NCBI GenBank assembly: GCA_900470805.1
Contig: UCCA01000007.1
Coordinates: 84,770 to 148,769 of the forward strand
Direction: 5' to 3'
DNA from: Hyphomicrobiales bacterium
Lineage (GTDB): Bacteria > Pseudomonadota > Alphaproteobacteria > Rhizobiales > Rhizobiaceae
DNA: 64,000 nucleotides
In this document: piece by piece, positions 18,147 through 27,064 of the stretch
Position numbering within the stretch: position 1 is the first letter of the stretch
Layout of the letters: each line of letters starts with the position of its first letter
Notes under the pieces: model-generated
Seen by the model: the letters and a program-made list of their open reading frames with translations, nothing else
What the model was told of the DNA's origin: nothing
Database searches by the model: none
Translations under genes and position numbers: made by a program

Positions 18147-19349
18147 TCAGTTAAATTTGTTACGCTCAGCAACGAGCGGGATAGCCGTCAGGGCCGCAAG
18201 CAAGAACGCGAGGCCAAAGTTGGCGGGCACACCAAGAGTGTCCACAACCGCACCACCCGCGATGGCTCCAAAAGCGATGCCAATCTGTACCGTGCTTACA
18301 AATAGTGCCGATGCGGCCTCTGCATGCTCAGGCGAATTTCGAACGACCCATGAATTCATGCTTAGCAACACTGCGCCATTGCATATCGCCCACACCACTA
18401 GGACCAACACGGTAATTCCCAACGAGCTTGAAGTGAAGGGTAAAACAAGGAAGCAGGCAGAGAACAACACAACTAGAGTGGCGAATACAGCCAGAGGATA
18501 GCGCCCCAAAAAGGCCGGAGCACTTAGATTGGCCGCAAAACCGATCGCGCCGAAAACGAGAAGTATCCACGGGACGGCAAGTGGCGGCAGACCAACAAAG
18601 TCGATCAGGTAGGGAGCGATGTAGGTGTAGGCAGCGAGATGAGCTGAGATGATTAGGGCAGTTGCGGCGAGGCCCATCTGTGTTCCTCGCGCTAGCAAAG
18701 CAGATGCTATAGCGGACCAACTCTGGCGGCTTTGCGGGATGATGGACGGAAGGAATATCAATTGCCCGACAAAGGCGATTGTGACCAATGCGGCCGTCGC
18801 GACAAACGACGCCCGCCATGTCGAAATAGAACCAAAATACGTGCCAAGGGGCACCCCGATGACAGTCGCTGCAGTTACGGCGGAGAAGACGATCGACATG
18901 GCGCGAGCGGACTGCTGGCTCTGGACCAGGCTCCCGCTCGTCGCCAAGGCAACCGTCCAAAACCCTCCAAGGCAGATACCGAGAAGCGCCCTAGCTGCCA
19001 GAAGAACCAAGAAATTCGGAGCGGTAGCTGACACCACGTTAGACAGGAACAACAGCCCGCTCAACGCTAGCATCACTAGGCGCCGGTCGATCGCTTTCGT
19101 TCCAATCAAGATCACTGGAGCAGCTACAGTTGCGATCATGCCTGGCGCGGTGATCATTAGGCCAGCGCTTCCAAGCGACACGTCGAGGGTTCGCGCCACC
19201 TCGGGAAGAAGGCCAACCGGAAGGAACTCAGTCGTCACAAGGGAGAAAGCCCCGAGCGCAACAGCGAACACCGAAAGCCATTCTCTTCGTGTTGAAGCCT
19301 GCCCAGCTCGGCCCAGAGCAACTGTTTGCGATTTAACGTCCAGATCCAT
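18147..19349 (-). CDS. MFS efflux transporter (DHA1 family, 12 TM)
   Basis: The 400-residue protein has about 12 hydrophobic helices and the DHA1 signature after helix 1 (TTEFLPVGLLPEVARTLDVS), as in AraJ/YdhP-type exporters. It probably exports a small organic molecule using the proton gradient. The upstream region is dominated by a perfect 38-bp palindrome (19365-19402) only 15 bp before the start. It sits between GST and the Tyr-less SDR, consistent with a detoxification operon. The substrate is unknown. Confidence 0.85.
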   Translation of the reverse strand: MDLDVKSQTVALGRAGQASTRREWLSVFAVALGAFSLVTTEFLPVGLLPEVARTLDVSLGSAGLMITAPGMIATVAAPVILIGTKAIDRRLVMLALSGLLFLSNVVSATAPNFLVLLAARALLGICLGGFWTVALATSGSLVQSQQSARAMSIVFSAVTAATVIGVPLGTYFGSISTWRASFVATAALVTIAFVGQLIFLPSIIPQSRQSWSAIASALLARGTQMGLAATALIISAHLAAYTYIAPYLIDFVGLPPLAVPWILLVFGAIGFAANLSAPAFLGRYPLAVFATLVVLFSACFLVLPFTSSSLGITVLVLVVWAICNGAVLLSMNSWVVRNSPEHAEAASALFVSTVQIGIAFGAIAGGAVVDTLGVPANFGLAFLLAALTAIPLVAERNKFN

Positions 19350-19364
19350 CGAAATCTCTTGGTT

Positions 19365-19402
19365 GGATGCTCAAGCATGATGATCATCATGCTTGAGCAT
19401 CC
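19365..19402. promoter_or_regulatory. perfect 38-bp palindrome, probable TetR-type operator
   Basis: The 38 bases are their own reverse complement; the core is CATGATGATCATCATG flanked by CAAG and CTTG. It lies between the GST stop and the MFS start. A near-identical 24-bp version (22 of 24 bases) occurs at 54801-54824 beside a TetR gene that is a paralogue of the TetR at 20416. As RNA it would form a long hairpin, so effects on GST mRNA ending or MFS translation are also possible. Confidence 0.75.
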
Positions 19403-19451
19403 ATGATCGATCTCAATTGCCCTGTCAATCGGGGGCAATGAGACGGCCGGG

Positions 19452-20129
19452 CTACGCTGCCTTGTTGTGAGGGAACAGCGCCCGAAGGGTTTCTTCGTCA
19501 ACTTCAGACTTGAACGAGAGCTTTTCTTTCATGGCCAACGCACGAGCCACGGCCGGACGCTGCGCAATGGTGTCCATAAACCGCTGAACGTTGGGATAGT
19601 CTGCCAACCCCTTCTCGCCGAAGATAAAGCCCGCGATCGATGCCCAACCCCAAAGTGCCATATCCGCAATTGAATACTCAGCCCCGGCTAGGAACTCGTT
19701 CGTCGAAAACCGGTCGTCCAGAACGCGATAGTGACGCTCTACTTCCTTGAGATAGCGGTTCTTTGCATATTCGAGGTCGCCCGGCGCGAAATGCAGGAAA
19801 TGAACCGCTTGGCCAGAGAACGGAGAAAGACCACTTGCCACAAATTCGAGCCAAGATAGAGCCGCAGCCCGCTCCTTGGCGCCCGCTGGGAGATACTTGC
19901 CATGCTTCTCCGCCAGGTAGAGCAGGATCGCGTGAGAATCGAACACGATGACGTCGCCATCGACTAGGGCCGGAACCTTGGCATTGGGGTTGATAGCTCG
20001 GAAAGCCTCAGAATGCTGCTCCCCCTTGAAGATGTCGATTGGCTCGATCTCGAAAGGCAGGTCCAGCTCTTGGATCAAAAGCGCGGCTTTCATCGAATTC
20101 GGCGTGGCGTGGAAGTACAGTTTAAGCAT
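19452..20129 (-). CDS. glutathione S-transferase
   Basis: The 225-residue protein has a thioredoxin-like N-terminal domain (MLKLYFHATPNSMKAALLIQ; KVPALVDGD; FDSHAILLYLAE) and an all-helical C-terminal domain with the family SIADMALWGW motif. It conjugates glutathione to electrophiles or acts as a glutathione peroxidase. GGGGAAAGG lies upstream of the ATG. It heads a minus-strand run to the quinone oxidoreductase. The 17-bp operator is about 200 bp upstream at 20331, leaving an unusually long leader. Confidence 0.88.
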   Translation of the reverse strand: MLKLYFHATPNSMKAALLIQELDLPFEIEPIDIFKGEQHSEAFRAINPNAKVPALVDGDVIVFDSHAILLYLAEKHGKYLPAGAKERAAALSWLEFVASGLSPFSGQAVHFLHFAPGDLEYAKNRYLKEVERHYRVLDDRFSTNEFLAGAEYSIADMALWGWASIAGFIFGEKGLADYPNVQRFMDTIAQRPAVARALAMKEKLSFKSEVDEETLRALFPHNKAA

Positions 20130-20330
20130 GAAAATGCCTTTCCCCTTTACGGAGGCTATCGTTGGAAACTGATGGCATCAGCAACATCTGGGAGAGCACC
20201 CTGCGGCGCATCGCGGCAGTACACGAGCAAGATCGGAGCATTCCAGGAGCTTGAAAATGCGCCGAGGTCGCTACGTTGCGACTGCCGCGACCGGCGCGGG
20301 CGCACACCATAATCGCGACGCCCCTTTATA

Positions 20331-20347
20331 GCTTCATTTTTTGAAGC
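20331..20347 (-). promoter_or_regulatory. 17-bp inverted-repeat operator, GST promoter
   Basis: GCTTCATTTTTTGAAGC is a perfect inverted repeat. On the minus strand TTGAAG and TATAAA flank it with a 16-bp spacing, a plausible promoter with the operator in the spacer. Transcription would start near 20318, giving a leader of about 190 nt before GST; no convincing gene was seen in that leader. Confidence 0.7.
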
Positions 20348-20415
20348 TTCAAGTCCTAGCCAACGAGCTTGAGGGATGCTACAGCGTCTTCAGATCTCGA
20401 TATGGGGAAGCTGTT

Positions 20416-20979
20416 CTAAAAATCTCCGGAGAGTTGAGCGATGACCTCGTCCAAGATTTCCTTTGACAACGCTTCATCGTCCACCGCGCGGGCGAGAACC
20501 ATAGCGCCAACGAGAGACGCGGTCATGCGGATTGCTTTTCGCCGTGGCTCGCTACTTCTTGGCCAACGGAAATGTGTGGCAACCTTATTGATAAAAGCAC
20601 CGATGTAACGAGTAATCGCAGGCCGCGCGGATGGATCGCGTGTTAGTTCTGACACAAGAGAAGACATCAGACAGTATGAGCCGGGATTGTCCCTGGCTCC
20701 GACGCTCAGATAGGAAGAGGCGAACGTCGCTCGGCCTTCCTTAGTGGTCTCGTTGCTTGCTATGCGTTGTAGTGCGGAAGCGTTCACATAGTCCACGCAA
20801 TCTGAGACCAGATGCTGCTTTGACTGAAAGTGGTTATAGAAAGATCCATGAGTGAGGTGAGCGGCCTTCATAAGGTCATTGACTGACACCTCGCTAACGC
20901 CGCGCTCTCGAAATAGCTTGGCTGCTTGCTCCAGGATCCGCTCGTGCTTCTCGGCAGTCTCCGCTGCGGGATACCGCAT
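20416..20979 (-). CDS. TetR/AcrR-family transcriptional regulator
   Basis: The 187-residue protein starts MRYPAAETAEKHERIL and has a TetR helix-turn-helix (VSVNDLMKAAHLTHGSFYNHF, about 30-50) with a helical ligand domain that includes CLMSSLVSELTRDP. It is a clear paralogue of the TetR at 54884 (same N-terminal motif, same LVGAMVLARAVDD near the C-terminus). GGGG lies before the ATG. Probable targets are the palindromic operators at 19365 and 54801; this is inference. A short palindrome GAATATATTC lies just upstream of its own start. Confidence 0.88.
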   Translation of the reverse strand: MRYPAAETAEKHERILEQAAKLFRERGVSEVSVNDLMKAAHLTHGSFYNHFQSKQHLVSDCVDYVNASALQRIASNETTKEGRATFASSYLSVGARDNPGSYCLMSSLVSELTRDPSARPAITRYIGAFINKVATHFRWPRSSEPRRKAIRMTASLVGAMVLARAVDDEALSKEILDEVIAQLSGDF

Positions 20980-21160
20980 CGCTCACCCCTATTGAATATA
21001 TTCCGCTTTTTGGCGCAGCCAGCTCTTGGCGACGCCTCCATTTCCACGACCATTGAATAGCCGAAAACCATAGGGGGGTCGAGCTATGGCCTCCTGCTAG
21101 AGGGCTCAAAAAGACCCCCAAAAGGCAGATTTACGAAATTTCTTGACTTCAAACGCATGA

Positions 21161-21178
21161 TTGAAACATATGTTTGAA
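21161..21178 (+). promoter_or_regulatory. TTnAAACA-N2-TGTTTnAA operator, FAH operon promoter
   Basis: The 12-bp palindrome AAACATATGTTT (21164-21175) is flanked by TTG and GAA. A possible -35 TTGACT begins about 18 bases upstream with ACATAT as the -10, so the repeat overlaps the promoter. The same pattern occurs at 30407-30424 before the molybdenum hydroxylase operon, which suggests common control, probably by the TetR at 23663. Confidence 0.65.
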
Positions 21179-21241
21179 CTGAAACTGAGGAGTTCGCGTG
21201 AGTTCACGCCCCTCGACTGCCGAACCAAGGAGGAGGACGCC

Positions 21242-22258
21242 TTGAAACTTGCTAGTTTGAAATCGGGCCGGGACGGCCGCTTGATTGTTGTAAGTCGCGA
21301 CAACGAATGGGCGACTGATGCCTTCGACATCTATCCCACGATGCAGTCTGCCCTCGATGATTGGGCTGACGCAGAGCCGAAGCTGAAGGAAAGATACGAT
21401 AGGCTGAACAAGTCGGAAGGTTCACGTTTTCCGTTTGATGAGGCTGCATGCGCCAGTCCCTTGCCTCGGGCTTTTCAGTGGGCCGATGGTTCTGCCTACG
21501 TCAACCATGTTGAGCTTGTACGCAAGGCTCGGAACGCGACCATGCCGGACAGTTTTTGGACAGACCCGCTTATGTACCAGGGAGGGTCCGACTCATTTCT
21601 CAGTCCAAGGGGTGACATTGCTGCTGGAGACGAAGCCTGGGGAATCGACTTCGAAGGCGAGATCGCGGTCGTCGTCGATGACGTGCAGGCGGGTGCTGGA
21701 CGGGAGACCGCTGCAAAAGCAATCAAGCTGGTAATGCTGGTCAACGACGTATCTCTGCGTAACCTCATTCCTCAAGAGATCGGCAAGGGTTTCGGGTTTT
21801 TCCAATCTAAACCCGCATCGGCTTTTTCCCCGATCGCCGTCACGCCTGACGAACTTGGAGCCCATTGGGACGGAGCGAGGCTCCATCTTCCCCTATTGAG
21901 TTACGTAAATGATTCGCAGTTCGGCAAGCCCAATGCTGGCAAGGAAATGACCTTTGACTTCCCTGACCTCATTACTCACGCCGCTCGTACGAGAGCGCTT
22001 GTAGCTGGGACAATTATTGGGTCGGGAACAGTATCGAACCGTGATGATCAAGGCGGTCCGGGTAAGTCGATCGCAAACGGCGGTTCAGGTTACTCCTGCA
22101 TCTCAGAAATCCGAATGGTTGAAACGATCCTGGAAGGCGAGCCGCAAACGCCATACCTACGTGATGGAGACGTGGTTCGCATCGAGATGCTGGACCCAAA
22201 GCAGAATTCCATCTTCGGACGTATCGAACAAAAAGTCGTTGTCAAACAACAACACTAG
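21242..22258 (+). CDS. fumarylacetoacetate hydrolase (FAH)-family protein
   Basis: The 338-residue protein begins LKLASLKSGRDGRLIVVSRD, as FAH-family proteins do, and has the metal-site pattern FEGEIAVVVDD (two glutamates) followed by an aspartate in VNDVSLRNL. It should hydrolyse a C-C bond of an acylpyruvate-type intermediate. TTG at 21242 is chosen because AAGGAGGAGG stands 5 bases before it; an ATG at 21161 would overlap the operator. It leads an operon with CoA-transferase A and B. The same promoter motif precedes the molybdenum hydroxylase operon, so the two are probably one pathway. Confidence 0.85.
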   Translation: MKLASLKSGRDGRLIVVSRDNEWATDAFDIYPTMQSALDDWADAEPKLKERYDRLNKSEGSRFPFDEAACASPLPRAFQWADGSAYVNHVELVRKARNATMPDSFWTDPLMYQGGSDSFLSPRGDIAAGDEAWGIDFEGEIAVVVDDVQAGAGRETAAKAIKLVMLVNDVSLRNLIPQEIGKGFGFFQSKPASAFSPIAVTPDELGAHWDGARLHLPLLSYVNDSQFGKPNAGKEMTFDFPDLITHAARTRALVAGTIIGSGTVSNRDDQGGPGKSIANGGSGYSCISEIRMVETILEGEPQTPYLRDGDVVRIEMLDPKQNSIFGRIEQKVVVKQQH

Positions 22259-22288
22259 TTTCTTCGCCATGCTATTTGGAATTCGAAA

Positions 22289-22996
22289 ATGACAAAAGTT
22301 TATGGCTCGGCGGTGGAAAGCCTTGCTGGCTTGCTGCACGACGGCATGACCATTATGAGCGGTGGCTTTGGCCTATGCGGCATACCTGAATCTCTGATTG
22401 AAGCAGTGAAGGTTTCCGGGGTGCGGGACCTTACGGTGATTTCGAACAACGCCGGGATAGACGGCGTTGGCCTTGGTCAATTGATTGAGACCGGCCAGAT
22501 TATCAAGATGATATCGTCGTACGTTGGCGAAAATAAACTCTTCGCTTCGCGATACCTAGCAGGCGAACTTGAGGTGGAATTCACGCCACAAGGAACCCTC
22601 GCAGAGCGCATCCGCGCCGGAGGCGCTGGCATTCCGGCTTTCTACACAAAGACAGGTGTAGGGACGGTTGTTGCCGAAGGAAAGGCTACCCACGAGTTCG
22701 ACGGTGACACGTACGTTCTGGAGCGGTCGCTCTTTGCTGACTTGGCAATCGTCCATGCGTATCGAGCCGATGACGAAGGCAATCTAGTTTTCCGCAAGAC
22801 TGCGCGGAACTTCAACCCGATCATGGCAACCGCCGCCAAGCATACAGTGGCGGAGGTCGAGCATCTGGGGAACATAGGATCTATCGACCCCGACCATGTT
22901 CATACGCCAGGCATCTTCGTTTCGAGGATCGTCCATGTGCCTTCTCCGGCCAAACGGATCGAACAGAGAACCGTGATCAGCAAAAGTGCCGCCTAG
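22289..22996 (+). CDS. 3-oxoacid CoA-transferase subunit A
   Basis: The 235-residue protein has the family I CoA-transferase alpha-subunit motif [15 protein letters not shown] and VISNNAG. It pairs with the B subunit to move CoA from succinyl-CoA (or a similar donor) to a 3-oxo acid such as acetoacetate or 3-oxoadipate. It starts 30 bp after the FAH-family gene, with GGAATT upstream. The specific acid cannot be told. Confidence 0.92.
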   Translation: MTKVYGSAVESLAGLLHDGMTIMSGGFGLCGIPESLIEAVKVSGVRDLTVISNNAGIDGVGLGQLIETGQIIKMISSYVGENKLFASRYLAGELEVEFTPQGTLAERIRAGGAGIPAFYTKTGVGTVVAEGKATHEFDGDTYVLERSLFADLAIVHAYRADDEGNLVFRKTARNFNPIMATAAKHTVAEVEHLGNIGSIDPDHVHTPGIFVSRIVHVPSPAKRIEQRTVISKSAA

Positions 22997-23006
22997 AGGA
23001 ACAGCA

Positions 23007-23666
23007 ATGGCTTGGACACGAGAAGAGATGGCGGCACGGGCCGCACGCGAGATCCACGACGGCTTTTACGTCAATCTTGGCATCGGCATCCCCACATTGG
23101 TGGCGAACTACATTCCAGAGGGACTGACCGTCCGGCTGCAAAGCGAGAATGGCATGCTCGGCATGGGTCCTTTCCCTGAGGAAGGGAAGGAAGACGCCGA
23201 TCTCATCAATGCGGGCAAGCAGACCATCACCGAGCTGCCTATGACGAGTTATTTCTCCAGCGCCGAAAGCTTCGCCATGATCCGTGGCGGTCATATTGAC
23301 CTATCGATCCTGGGCGCCATGGAGGTAGCACAGAACGGCGACCTGGCGAACTGGATGATCCCAGGCAAGATGGCCAAGGGCATGGGCGGCGCAATGGACC
23401 TCGTCGCGGGTGTAAAACGTGTTGTTGTCCTGATGGAGCACGAGGCCAAAGGCAGCCCGAAGATCAAGCGGCACTGCAGCCTGCCAATCACAGGAAGCCG
23501 CGTGATCGATCTTATCATCACGGACTTAGCAGTGTTTCGAGTTGCGCGATCCGGCGCACCGTCCCTTGAGCTGGTGGAGCTTGCTCCTGGTGTCGATATA
23601 GGAGAGGTGTCGGCAAAAACGGAAGCCGAATTTGAGGTCGCACTTTCAGTCAGCGAAGTGGGTTAG
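23007..23666 (+). CDS. 3-oxoacid CoA-transferase subunit B
   Basis: The 219-residue beta subunit has NLGIGIPTL and the catalytic glutamate in [10 protein letters not shown] (E47), which forms the glutamyl-CoA intermediate. AGAGGA precedes the ATG at 23007; it begins 10 bp after subunit A. Its end overlaps the convergent TetR gene by 4 bp, a tight junction with no room for a terminator. Confidence 0.93.
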   Translation: MAWTREEMAARAAREIHDGFYVNLGIGIPTLVANYIPEGLTVRLQSENGMLGMGPFPEEGKEDADLINAGKQTITELPMTSYFSSAESFAMIRGGHIDLSILGAMEVAQNGDLANWMIPGKMAKGMGGAMDLVAGVKRVVVLMEHEAKGSPKIKRHCSLPITGSRVIDLIITDLAVFRVARSGAPSLELVELAPGVDIGEVSAKTEAEFEVALSVSEVG

Positions 23667-24319
23667 GTGGCCGTATCGGCCATCATCCCACCAACAAGGA
23701 AGTCGACGACCTCCTTTTCCATTGCCTCCACGCCAGCCTGAATGTTTCCGTCAGAAAGCCTCTCCAGGCGGCTTCCCGGACCTACGTCCGTGACGGTGAG
23801 GACAATCGCCCCCACCATGAATACATAGCGCCAATAGAACGACTCTGGCTTGGGTGCCTGCGTTGCGAAGCTGAGCGCCTCAATAAATTTGGATGCCATC
23901 GGATCGAAGTGCCGCTGAATAATCGTGCTGGTCAGCGCTGATCGTTCAATGCGGTGCTGCAATATCAGCCGGGCCAATAGCTGCCCCTTTTCGGCAGGAT
24001 AAAGGTACGGCTTCACGAAGATCTTGATGATATCTCGGACGTCTGGCTTAGTGCCACCGTTCTTAGCGGCGGCAATCAATGCCTCAAGGGCAGCCAGACG
24101 CTCTGAATTCACCCTGGATGAAAGGCGATCGAAAACTGCTTCAGTGAGTTTGGTCTTGGAGCCAAAATAGTAGTTCACTGCCGCTACGTTCACATCTGCT
24201 GCTGCCGTAATCTCTCGAAGCGATACACCAAACCCCTTACGAGCGAATAACGATTCAGCTGTTTCAAGTATCCGGTCAGAGACTTCTGAGCCGATAGTGA
24301 AATCCCGTTGGTTGTCCAT
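23663..24319 (-). CDS. TetR-family transcriptional regulator of the catabolic island
   Basis: The 218-residue protein has a TetR helix-turn-helix ([21 protein letters not shown]) within the first 60 residues and a C-terminal ligand domain of the kind seen in CerR/PsrA-like regulators. GGGAG lies before the ATG. It sits between the CoA-transferase genes and the transporter/molybdenum hydroxylase operon. The two shared operators at 21161 and 30407 make it the likely local regulator, responding to a pathway intermediate or acyl-CoA; this is inference. Confidence 0.87.
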   Translation of the reverse strand: MDNQRDFTIGSEVSDRILETAESLFARKGFGVSLREITAAADVNVAAVNYYFGSKTKLTEAVFDRLSSRVNSERLAALEALIAAAKNGGTKPDVRDIIKIFVKPYLYPAEKGQLLARLILQHRIERSALTSTIIQRHFDPMASKFIEALSFATQAPKPESFYWRYVFMVGAIVLTVTDVGPGSRLERLSDGNIQAGVEAMEKEVVDFLVGGMMADTAT

Positions 24320-24407
24320 GTCGCTCCCGGTTAGGGCCCCTCACCCGCTGCGGACATTTCATACAGAACCCGCCCGTGCTTTGCAATGAAATCGGCTGAA
24401 ACGGCTA

Positions 24408-24435
24408 CGGGGCCAGCTATTCGTAGCTGGCCCCG
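24408..24435. terminator. 12-bp perfect stem with TTCG loop
   Basis: CGGGGCCAGCTA (24408-24419) and TAGCTGGCCCCG (24424-24435) flank a TTCG tetraloop. It lies just beyond the MHS transporter stop at 24453 and probably ends the molybdenum hydroxylase operon; it may also shield the TetR promoter. No T-run follows on the minus strand. Confidence 0.65.
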
Positions 24436-24452
24436 CTATTGTGTCACCTGCC

Positions 24453-25772
24453 TTAGTTCACACTTCTCAACGTGGTCGGCTGGGACGATGCTTGAGACAT
24501 GAGCCCTCTCTGCTTCGCGCCGAGCACGGCGAAGAAGCTGATCAGACTGATGATGCCCAAGTACACCGCGACTGGCACTGAGGACTGCGACCACGCGTAC
24601 AACGCAGTCGCAATCGCTGGCGTAAAGCCGCCGAGGACACCCGACGCGATGGTGAAGGACGCAGAAATACCACTGTACCGAACGTGGGGTTCGAAGAGAT
24701 CGGCGAGATAGGCTGGCAATACCGCATAGATAGCAGCGATACCTACCATGGCCAGGCAAACCGCAGCAGAGACGCTCGCGAGCGTTCCACCGTCGACGAG
24801 CAGGAAGAAAGGATAGGCCGTTAGAGCGGTAAAGCCAGCGCCGAAGAGTGCTACCGGCTTGCGACCGATGATATCGGACAACCATGCGAAGACGCCCAGT
24901 AGGACCAGCTCGACAGCGGATCCGATGAGAACTGCCTTAAGTACAATATCCCGTCCTATTCCAACCGACTGAGTAGCGTACGAGACTACGAAAAGGGTTT
25001 GGACGTAGAAGGCAACGATCGGTCCAACCGCAACGCACACCCCGATGAGGATCTGCCACCAGTGCTTGCTGAACACTTCAACCACGGGCCGTTCGACAAC
25101 CTTGTCGCTGTCCAAGACCTTTTGGAAGTCCGGTGATTCAAAGAGCTGAAGGCGGAGCACCAACCCAACGATGACAAGCACGGCGCTCAACAGGAACGGT
25201 ATACGCCACCCCCAAGACATGAAGTCATCTTTAGGCAGCAGCGCCAGAAGCGAGAAAGTGCCGGTCGAAAGAAAAAGCGCAATCGGCGAGCCCATGTGAG
25301 GGAAGCTTCCGAAGAACCCCTTCCTCTCCTTGGGAGCGTGTTCGACCGCCATCAGCACCGCTCCACCCCATTCCCCACCGAACGCTACACCTTGCAGCAT
25401 ACGGAGAATGATGAGGAGGATCGGAGCAATAATGCCGACCTGATTGTAGGTGGGCAAAAGACCGATCAGAAAGGTGACGAGGCCCATTCCAAGCAGTGTC
25501 ACCACCAGCATCGATTTGCGGCCCACCTTGTCGCCGTAGTGGCCGCAGATTAGGCCGCCCAACGGTCGCATCAACGCACCGATCGCGAATGTCGCGAACG
25601 AAAGCATCGTGCCGACGGTCGCGTCATACGATGGGAAGAAGAGTGTGCTGAAGACGAGCGCGGCGGCGGTGCCGTAGATATAGAAGTCGTACCACTCGAT
25701 ACATGTTCCGATCAGGCTGGCGATCGCCGTCTTACGAGCGGTCGCCATCTGAGGTGTAGTTTGCGTTCCCAT
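24453..25772 (-). CDS. MFS transporter, metabolite:H+ symporter (MHS) family
   Basis: The 439-residue 12-helix protein has the MHS pattern: TCIEWYDFYIYGTAAAL in helix 1 and RPLGGLICGHYGDKVGRKSM between helices 2 and 3. Such proteins import carboxylates, shikimate or betaine-type compounds with protons. AGGAGGAGG precedes the ATG. As last gene of the molybdenum hydroxylase operon it is the likely uptake system for the growth substrate or a related acid. Confidence 0.88.
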   Translation of the reverse strand: MGTQTTPQMATARKTAIASLIGTCIEWYDFYIYGTAAALVFSTLFFPSYDATVGTMLSFATFAIGALMRPLGGLICGHYGDKVGRKSMLVVTLLGMGLVTFLIGLLPTYNQVGIIAPILLIILRMLQGVAFGGEWGGAVLMAVEHAPKERKGFFGSFPHMGSPIALFLSTGTFSLLALLPKDDFMSWGWRIPFLLSAVLVIVGLVLRLQLFESPDFQKVLDSDKVVERPVVEVFSKHWWQILIGVCVAVGPIVAFYVQTLFVVSYATQSVGIGRDIVLKAVLIGSAVELVLLGVFAWLSDIIGRKPVALFGAGFTALTAYPFFLLVDGGTLASVSAAVCLAMVGIAAIYAVLPAYLADLFEPHVRYSGISASFTIASGVLGGFTPAIATALYAWSQSSVPVAVYLGIISLISFFAVLGAKQRGLMSQASSQPTTLRSVN

Positions 25773-25799
25773 TTCATCCTCCTCCTGAAGATGGTTTGA

Positions 25800-26591
25800 T
25801 TAATCGTCGATGAGTGCCACCACTCGCGACCAGCCTGCGCTAGCGTCGGCGAGCTTGATTGGCAGAGCCAAGACCGTGAAACCGCTTGGGCGCGGGATGT
25901 CAGCTAAGTTGCAGAGCTTCTCGATCTGGCAGTATTCTTTCTCGCGGCCCAGCAGGTGGGCCTCCCAGAAGTGCGACGCCGCGTCTTTAGGGTCGGCCAA
26001 CATCGCTTCGAAGGGGCGATCGAGCCCCCAAGCGTCAATTCCGATGAGTTTTACGCCACGGTCCACGAGATACTCTGTGGCGCCGCGCGTCAGGCCAGGA
26101 TGCAGGTTCTCGTAGCCTGGTTCCTTGAAACGCTTGGAGACATCCGTCCTGATCAGAACGATATCGAACGGCTTCAGGGAGTATTCGATCTCGAGCAGCT
26201 TATTCTCGATATCGGAAGCGGTGATGCCATATCCGGGGGCAGAGCTGGAGAAATCCAGTACGACACCGTCGCTCATACACCAGCGCAGTGGCACGTCATC
26301 AATTGTGCGTGCCGGTTTTCCATCCACGCGAGGGCCGTAATGCGAGGGAGCGTCCACATGCGTGCCCGAGTGCGTGGGCATTGTGGTGATCTCAGATGAC
26401 CACCCAAGGCCATTCGGCCAAACCTCGGTTGGGATCCCGCGCTTTTCCTTGACGACCTTGGGCGAATTCTCAGGCGTCAGATAGCCAATATGATGCGGTG
26501 TAGGCTCAAAATCGGCCGTAGCGTTCTCGAGCCTGTCACTCAGGTCCAGTACCCGAAATTCGCGGCCCGCAATGAAAACTGTTTCGGTCAT
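25800..26591 (-). CDS. cyclase-family metal-dependent hydrolase (kynurenine formamidase / isatin hydrolase-like)
   Basis: The 263-residue protein carries the metal-binding HxGTHxDxP motif as HSGTHVDAPSHY and the LDLSDRLEN start of the family that includes bacterial arylformamidase and isatin hydrolase. It probably opens a cyclic amide or ester, or hydrolyses a formamide. GGAG lies 6 bases before the ATG at 26591; the ATG 24 codons earlier would overlap the upstream gene. Position directly after the hydroxylase subunits suggests it opens the ring that they hydroxylate. Confidence 0.83.
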   Translation of the reverse strand: MTETVFIAGREFRVLDLSDRLENATADFEPTPHHIGYLTPENSPKVVKEKRGIPTEVWPNGLGWSSEITTMPTHSGTHVDAPSHYGPRVDGKPARTIDDVPLRWCMSDGVVLDFSSSAPGYGITASDIENKLLEIEYSLKPFDIVLIRTDVSKRFKEPGYENLHPGLTRGATEYLVDRGVKLIGIDAWGLDRPFEAMLADPKDAASHFWEAHLLGREKEYCQIEKLCNLADIPRPSGFTVLALPIKLADASAGWSRVVALIDD

Positions 26592-26602
26592 GTTATCTCC
26601 GT

Positions 26603-27064
26603 TCATTCCTCTATTGCTTTTTGGATGGCCTGAATGATCGGCTCGTAACCTGTGCATCGGCACAGATTGCCACTGATCGCCTTCCTAATTTCCGAGATAT
26701 CTGGGCGTGGATTTCGCCGAAGCAGGTCATATGCTGCCATCAACATTCCTGAAGTGCAGAAGCCGCATTGAAAGGCGTTCGTCGAAATGAAAGCCGATTG
26801 AAGTCGCGCCAGAATGTCGTCGACCCATCCATCAAGCGTTCGGATGTCCGCGCCCTCCATTGAGACCGCAAGGCTGAGGCAGGATTTGCGAACTTCGCCA
26901 TCAACAATTACCGAGCAGGCCCCACAATCACCGCTAAGGCAGCCAATATGGGTAGCTTTGAGGTCAAGGTGTTCACGCACCACATCGACCAGGAGCTGCC
27001 GAGGATCGTTATCGATTTGACGCTCCGCACCATTGATTGAAAGTGTGATGACGCGGTCAGCCAT
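26603..27064 (-). CDS. (2Fe-2S) small subunit of a molybdenum hydroxylase (CoxS-type)
   Basis: The 153-residue protein has both [2Fe-2S] motifs: GCLSGDCGAC with a later C in VRKSC, and CGFCTSG with CRCTGYEP. It passes electrons from the molybdenum centre to the FAD subunit. The ATG at 27064 overlaps the FAD-subunit end (27057) and has GGGAG 8 bases upstream. The order L-M-S differs from the classical coxMSL order. Confidence 0.93.
   Translation of the reverse strand: MADRVITLSINGAERQIDNDPRQLLVDVVREHLDLKATHIGCLSGDCGACSVIVDGEVRKSCLSLAVSMEGADIRTLDGWVDDILARLQSAFISTNAFQCGFCTSGMLMAAYDLLRRNPRPDISEIRKAISGNLCRCTGYEPIIQAIQKAIEE

Noticed and set aside
18649-19380. 243-codon plus-strand frame
   Set aside because: It is the antisense shadow of the MFS transporter and crosses the palindrome.
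20122-20310. Possible small protein in the GST leader
   Set aside because: It is Arg/Ser/Cys-rich with no ribosome-binding site and overlaps the GST start.
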